Source of the DNA: Oscillospiraceae bacterium
GTDB taxonomy: Bacteria; Bacillota; Clostridia; Oscillospirales; Ruminococcaceae
Length of the DNA stretch: 7,932 nt
NCBI GenBank assembly: GCA_900768735.1
Contig: CAAGDZ010000182.1
Location: 1 to 7,932 of the forward strand
Direction of reading: 5' to 3'
Positions 4,732-7,932 of the stretch are shown here, one piece after another (the first letter of the stretch is position 1; every line of letters starts with the position of its first letter). The notes below the pieces were generated by a model that saw only the letters and a program-made list of their open reading frames with translations, was not told where the DNA came from and made no database searches. The position numbers and the translations under genes are program-made.

Positions 4732-6528
4732 TCACAGATTCATAATATAATCGAGATATGTTCCAAAATCGCTGAGCGCGTTTTCTACCGTCATTCCGAC
4801 GAACACATCGGTCGCGCCCTTTTCCTGGCAGAAATCCACAAGGTTGAAGTCGCAGTATCTCGCGTCTATTACATAAATCTCCTCAAACGATGAGGTAAGG
4901 CACGGTACCATCGCGCTCGGGTAGTCGTCCTTTACAACGACCAGCACCCTGCCGTTTCCGACGTCGGTGGTAATATGCTTTATGTAGCTGTCGGCAACCA
5001 TGAAAAGGCTGTAGAATGAGCTTGCTTTATAGTCCGACTGCGGCATGAGCGGATAGTCAAACTGATATTCATAGGCGGAGTTGTAGTATTCGGTTGAAAA
5101 ATCGTTCTGCGGCACATAGTAGGTAAAGGTCTCTCCCTCATACATAAGCCCGTCGTACTTTGTGTTGATATAAACCGAGCCTAAGCAGTCCTCCTCGTAC
5201 TTTTCGTAAGAAGAAAGGTCGGCAAAAGGCACACCCGCCGCCTTTGCAAGACTCTCTGCGGCGTAGTACGCGCCAAGCTGCTGCCAGTGGCAGTCACGCA
5301 GGAAAAATATATCCTCATCCTTATGCGGCAGCAGAGCCTCCATTGTGTCGATAACCTTTATGTCGCCGCTAAGCATATTCGCTATATACTGTGTGTCGGC
5401 GCGCTCGGTGTAGGTGCCGGTGTTAAGCTCTGACGGGGTGATAAAGGTGTTTTGTGTAAGGGCGGTCATGCTGTAGAGATTTACGCCGGGGAGCTGTTCA
5501 CAAAGGGAGTTCAGCGAGGCGGCGTAGTCCTCCGCGTAGTCTCTGCGGCCGTTGTAGAGAGCGCCCGCGTACAGCGTTCCGTTGCTTCTGTAGACTAACT
5601 GCGTGCCCTCCTCGTAGATAATCTCGGCGTCGGGGTCGGAGGGTGCGGTGAACTGGAGCTGTGATCCGGAGGTGTCGCTCTCGGGGGCGCTGCTGTCGGA
5701 ATTATCCGAGCTGCCAGAGGCTGTATCGGCGGGTTTTGAATTATCGGAATTATCGGAATTATCCGAGCTTGCGGGAGCGTCGGAATCAGGCGTATTGCTG
5801 TCGGTCGAGGGCGCGGGTGTAACTATCGCTATCGGCTTTGTTGACTGGGTGGTGACCTCGGTCTGTGACGAGCCGCTGTTTACGTTCTGGATGTCGCCGG
5901 AAAGCGTAGCGCCGTTTAGCGAAAAGCCGAACAAAGTGCGGAAGTTTGCGCCGAGCTGCTTGAACTCATCTCTGAACGGTACAGTATCGTTGAAGAAATT
6001 GCTTATATCCGAGGTGTATTTGCCGCTCCAGTAGTCCCCCCAGCTAAACTCGGGGAACTTTGCAAGCTCGCGCTTTTCCGACTCGGAGACGGTCGGGCGC
6101 GGCAAAACCAGCAGGCAGACTACGACAACCGCGAAGAATGTCGCGCACACGCCGATGTTTATCTTATAGCCCAGACGCTTTGTCTTATCGTCCTTGCTGT
6201 CGGAGGTCTTTTCGGGAACAGGCTTTTTATCCGGGTCCTTACGCTTTTTGCGCTTTTCGGAGTTTTCCGCATCTGCGCTTTTTGAAACATCTATATGCCT
6301 TGTATTATCCGTTTTTGCGGGTTTATCATTTTCTTCGGGTTTATCCTTTTTTTCTGACTTGTCGGATTTTTTGTCCGGAATACGCTCTTCCCTGTCTTCG
6401 TTTTCGTCGGGCTTTGTTTTTTCGCGCTTTGGTTTTTTATCGGATTTCTTGTGCTTTTGCGCTTCGAGCTTTTGTCTGTATATTTCGTTGATTTCTTCAA
6501 GCTCTTTATCATTTATATAATCAGCCAC
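4732..6528 (-). CDS. DHHW-family (AlgX/AlgJ-like SGNH) surface-polymer acylation protein, atypical active site
   Basis: This is a 598-aa membrane-anchored protein. Residues 25-118 are a Lys/Glu/Asp-rich cytoplasmic tail. A single membrane helix lies at about 122-143, followed by the family's typical post-membrane block (PRPTVSESEKRELAKFPEFS, FFNDTVPFRDEFKQLGANFR). A Ser/Asp/Asn-rich linker follows (about 214-302), then the SGNH-like domain. Its Asp-x-His-Trp motif is D412-C-H414-W415, in place of the eponymous DHHW. In the segment where I would expect KDSY this protein has K533-D-D-Y536, so the presumed Ser nucleophile is Asp535. In AlgX-type enzymes, Asp, His and Ser form the triad moving acetyl groups to exopolysaccharide, so catalysis here is uncertain. 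The start is GTG at 6528, set by AAAGGAGG 7 nt upstream. It follows the MBOAT gene by 16 bases, so they form one operon and probably one acylation system. The family call is strong; substrate is unknown. Confidence -1.
   Translation of the reverse strand: MADYINDKELEEINEIYRQKLEAQKHKKSDKKPKREKTKPDENEDREERIPDKKSDKSEKKDKPEENDKPAKTDNTRHIDVSKSADAENSEKRKKRKDPDKKPVPEKTSDSKDDKTKRLGYKINIGVCATFFAVVVVCLLVLPRPTVSESEKRELAKFPEFSWGDYWSGKYTSDISNFFNDTVPFRDEFKQLGANFRTLFGFSLNGATLSGDIQNVNSGSSQTEVTTQSTKPIAIVTPAPSTDSNTPDSDAPASSDNSDNSDNSKPADTASGSSDNSDSSAPESDTSGSQLQFTAPSDPDAEIIYEEGTQLVYRSNGTLYAGALYNGRRDYAEDYAASLNSLCEQLPGVNLYSMTALTQNTFITPSELNTGTYTERADTQYIANMLSGDIKVIDTMEALLPHKDEDIFFLRDCHWQQLGAYYAAESLAKAAGVPFADLSSYEKYEEDCLGSVYINTKYDGLMYEGETFTYYVPQNDFSTEYYNSAYEYQFDYPLMPQSDYKASSFYSLFMVADSYIKHITTDVGNGRVLVVVKDDYPSAMVPCLTSSFEEIYVIDARYCDFNLVDFCQEKGATDVFVGMTVENALSDFGTYLDYIMNL
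5738..5766 (-). repeat. 9-bp tandem repeat coding for Ser-Asp-Asn
   Basis: The 9-base unit GGAATTATC (plus strand) is repeated about three times and encodes SDNSDNSDN (residues 255-263) in the linker of the DHHW protein; a single related copy lies near 5699. Copy changes would stay in frame, so linker length may vary between strains. Confidence -1.
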
Positions 6529-6543
6529 TTAAACTCCTCCTTT
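6529..6543 (-). promoter_or_regulatory. Ribosome binding site fixing a GTG start for the DHHW gene
   Basis: On minus, AAAGGAGG (6543-6536) lies 7 nt before GTG (6528-6526), in the 16-base gap after the MBOAT stop (6547-6545). No promoter is seen in this gap, so the gene depends on read-through from the MBOAT gene. Confidence -1.
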
Positions 6544-6544
6544 C

Positions 6545-7932
6545 TCAGAACTGCCAGTAGATAAACGGGTTGTTAGTGGCGTTTACGAGCAGTATACTGC
6601 TCATAGCGAAGATAGCTACGTTGAACACCGTCTGACCGGTGCTGCAAAGCAGAGAGAGGTTCATGCTCTCGAGCTTCTTTCTGACAAAGGGAGCGACAGG
6701 CAGGCAGAATATTATGCAAACCAGCACAAGCCAGAGGTTTGCCGTCATATTCTGAAGCGAAATCGTATCGACAAAGGCGTTGCCGTTCAGTCCGATGAGA
6801 TTTCCGAGGAATGTGCCGAGCCGTGAAAGGTCGGTGAAGTAGAAAATGCCGAAGCCGACGATTATTACAAGCTTGCTGTAGATATGTGTTATCACGAGCG
6901 GTATCTTTTTGAGCCGCTTTGCGCCTATCATGCGCTCTATAAGGATAAAGAAGCCGAAGTACAGTCCCCATATAATATAGTTCCAGCTTGCGCCGTGCCA
7001 GAAACCGGTGCAGAACCATACGAGGAACAGATTTAGGTACTTTCTGCGCTTGCCGAATATCGGAACGTACAGCAGATAGTCGCGGAAGAAGGTGCCGAGT
7101 GAGATGTGCCATCTCTGCCAGAACTCTGTTATGTTCTTGCAGATAAACGGATAGCGGAAGTTTTCGTCAAAGTGGAAGCCAAAAATTCTGCCCAGACCTA
7201 TCGCAATATCCGAGTAGCCGGAAAAGTCGAAATATACCTGCATAGCGTAGACTATCACCGTGTACCATGTGCCGGTCACCGACAATGACGCGATGTCGCC
7301 GGTCTTGAAGAAGGTGTCAACTATCACGCTTAAGTTGTTGGCAAGGATTACCTTTTTGCCCAAACCCACTGCTATGCGGGTGATGCCGTCGCTTATATCC
7401 GACATCTTTATCACGCGGTTGTCAATTTCGCCCTCGATTACGCTGTAGCGGACGATAGGACCTGCGACAAGCTGTGGGAACATCGAGATGTACATGAGCA
7501 GCTTGCCCCAGTTCTTCTGCACCTTTATCTTACCCCAGTAGCAGTCGAGGATGTAGGAAATTATCTGGAAGGTGAAAAAGCTGATGCCGATAGGCATTAC
7601 TATATCGGGCACGGGTAAATCAACGGGGCTTATCGCGTTGAAGTTCTCGACTAAAAATCCGGTGTACTTGAATACGACCAGCACGCCGATGTCGAAGATG
7701 AGGGCGCAGGCGGTGACTATAGTAGCCTTTTTGGTGTCGCGGTATTTATCGATAAGTATTCCGGCGAAGTAGTTTACCGTTACGCTGCCGAGTAATAGGA
7801 ACACCCACACCGGCTCGCCCCAGGCGTAGAAAATAAGTGAAAAAACTATAAGTACGCAGTTTCTGTATACTGTTTTCCTGCTGATGAAGTAGGCGATAAA
7901 GCACGCCGCCATGAAAATGTACAGGAAGAACA
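6545..7932 (-). CDS. MBOAT O-acyltransferase (AlgI/DltB-like), 5' end outside window
   Basis: A multi-pass membrane acyltransferase; about 461 residues are visible and the frame stays open to the window edge. The residues before the first in-window Met (FFLYIF) fit the usual N-terminus, so the true start is upstream and the Met at 7912 is not it. Family marks, numbered from that Met: LIFYAWGEP (27-34), PQLVAGPIVR (146-155), YFDFSGYSDIAIGLG (227-241), NITEFWQRWHISLGTFFRDYLLYVP (about 260-284, H269) and GFWHGASWNYIIWGLYFG (303-320, with the invariant His306). In AlgI/DltB-type systems the protein passes an acyl group across the membrane to an SGNH partner that modifies an exported polymer. The DHHW-family gene 16 bases downstream is that partner type. 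DltB itself is less likely because no dltA, dltC or dltD is seen. Confidence -1.
   Translation of the reverse strand, partial: FFLYIFMAACFIAYFISRKTVYRNCVLIVFSLIFYAWGEPVWVFLLLGSVTVNYFAGILIDKYRDTKKATIVTACALIFDIGVLVVFKYTGFLVENFNAISPVDLPVPDIVMPIGISFFTFQIISYILDCYWGKIKVQKNWGKLLMYISMFPQLVAGPIVRYSVIEGEIDNRVIKMSDISDGITRIAVGLGKKVILANNLSVIVDTFFKTGDIASLSVTGTWYTVIVYAMQVYFDFSGYSDIAIGLGRIFGFHFDENFRYPFICKNITEFWQRWHISLGTFFRDYLLYVPIFGKRRKYLNLFLVWFCTGFWHGASWNYIIWGLYFGFFILIERMIGAKRLKKIPLVITHIYSKLVIIVGFGIFYFTDLSRLGTFLGNLIGLNGNAFVDTISLQNMTANLWLVLVCIIFCLPVAPFVRKKLESMNLSLLCSTGQTVFNVAIFAMSSILLVNATNNPFIYWQF

Noticed and set aside
5648..6034. Plus-strand frame of 128 codons opposite the DHHW gene (and others at 6060-6520)
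   Set aside because: These are shadows of the low-complexity Ser/Asp and Lys-rich coding regions on the other strand.

Overview
The window looks like a chromosomal segment of a low-to-mid GC Clostridia bacterium, probably a gut Oscillospiraceae/Ruminococcus-like commensal. The signs are Firmicutes-type GGAGG ribosome binding sites, a Firmicutes-type CCA-adding enzyme tail, a LysM-G5-M23 cell-wall hydrolase, a DHHW/MBOAT surface-acylation pair and a holin-like type I toxin. The assignment rests on gene content and style, not on a marker gene.

Layout. (1) 1-1908, plus strand: the 3' end of a tRNA CCA-adding enzyme gene (cca), then a 221-aa protein with Ser-Phe pentapeptide repeats, then a 279-aa DUF6734-like putative glycosyltransferase. 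The last two overlap by ATGA and are probably translationally coupled. (2) 1909-2236: a regulatory gap with a good sigma-A promoter and five 11-bp-phased TGTWAH half-sites that match the WalR (YycF) box, then a structured leader of about 180 nt. (3) 2237-4210: a membrane-anchored LysM-G5-M23 peptidoglycan endopeptidase that these elements should control, followed by a hairpin terminator. (4) 4261-4672: apparently empty DNA that holds a compact type I toxin-antitoxin locus. It has a 34-aa hydrophobic toxin ORF on the minus strand with a perfect Shine-Dalgarno sequence, and a convergent antisense RNA on the plus strand with a perfect TTGACA-N17-TATAAT promoter. A hairpin between them can serve as a terminator for both. 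The predicted 5' ends of the two RNAs are near-identical in sequence. (5) 4673-7932, minus strand: a terminator, a DHHW-family secreted/anchored SGNH-like protein, and an MBOAT O-acyltransferase cut by the window edge. The last two form an operon.

How the genes fit together. The M23 hydrolase and the MBOAT/DHHW pair both act at the cell envelope, one remodelling peptidoglycan and the other probably O-acylating a surface polymer. They are in convergent operons with separate terminators. WalR-type boxes upstream of the M23 gene fit the known role of WalRK in controlling autolysins. The pentapeptide/GT pair is unassigned and is the least understood protein-coding part. The type I toxin-antitoxin locus is the best candidate for an unannotated system here.
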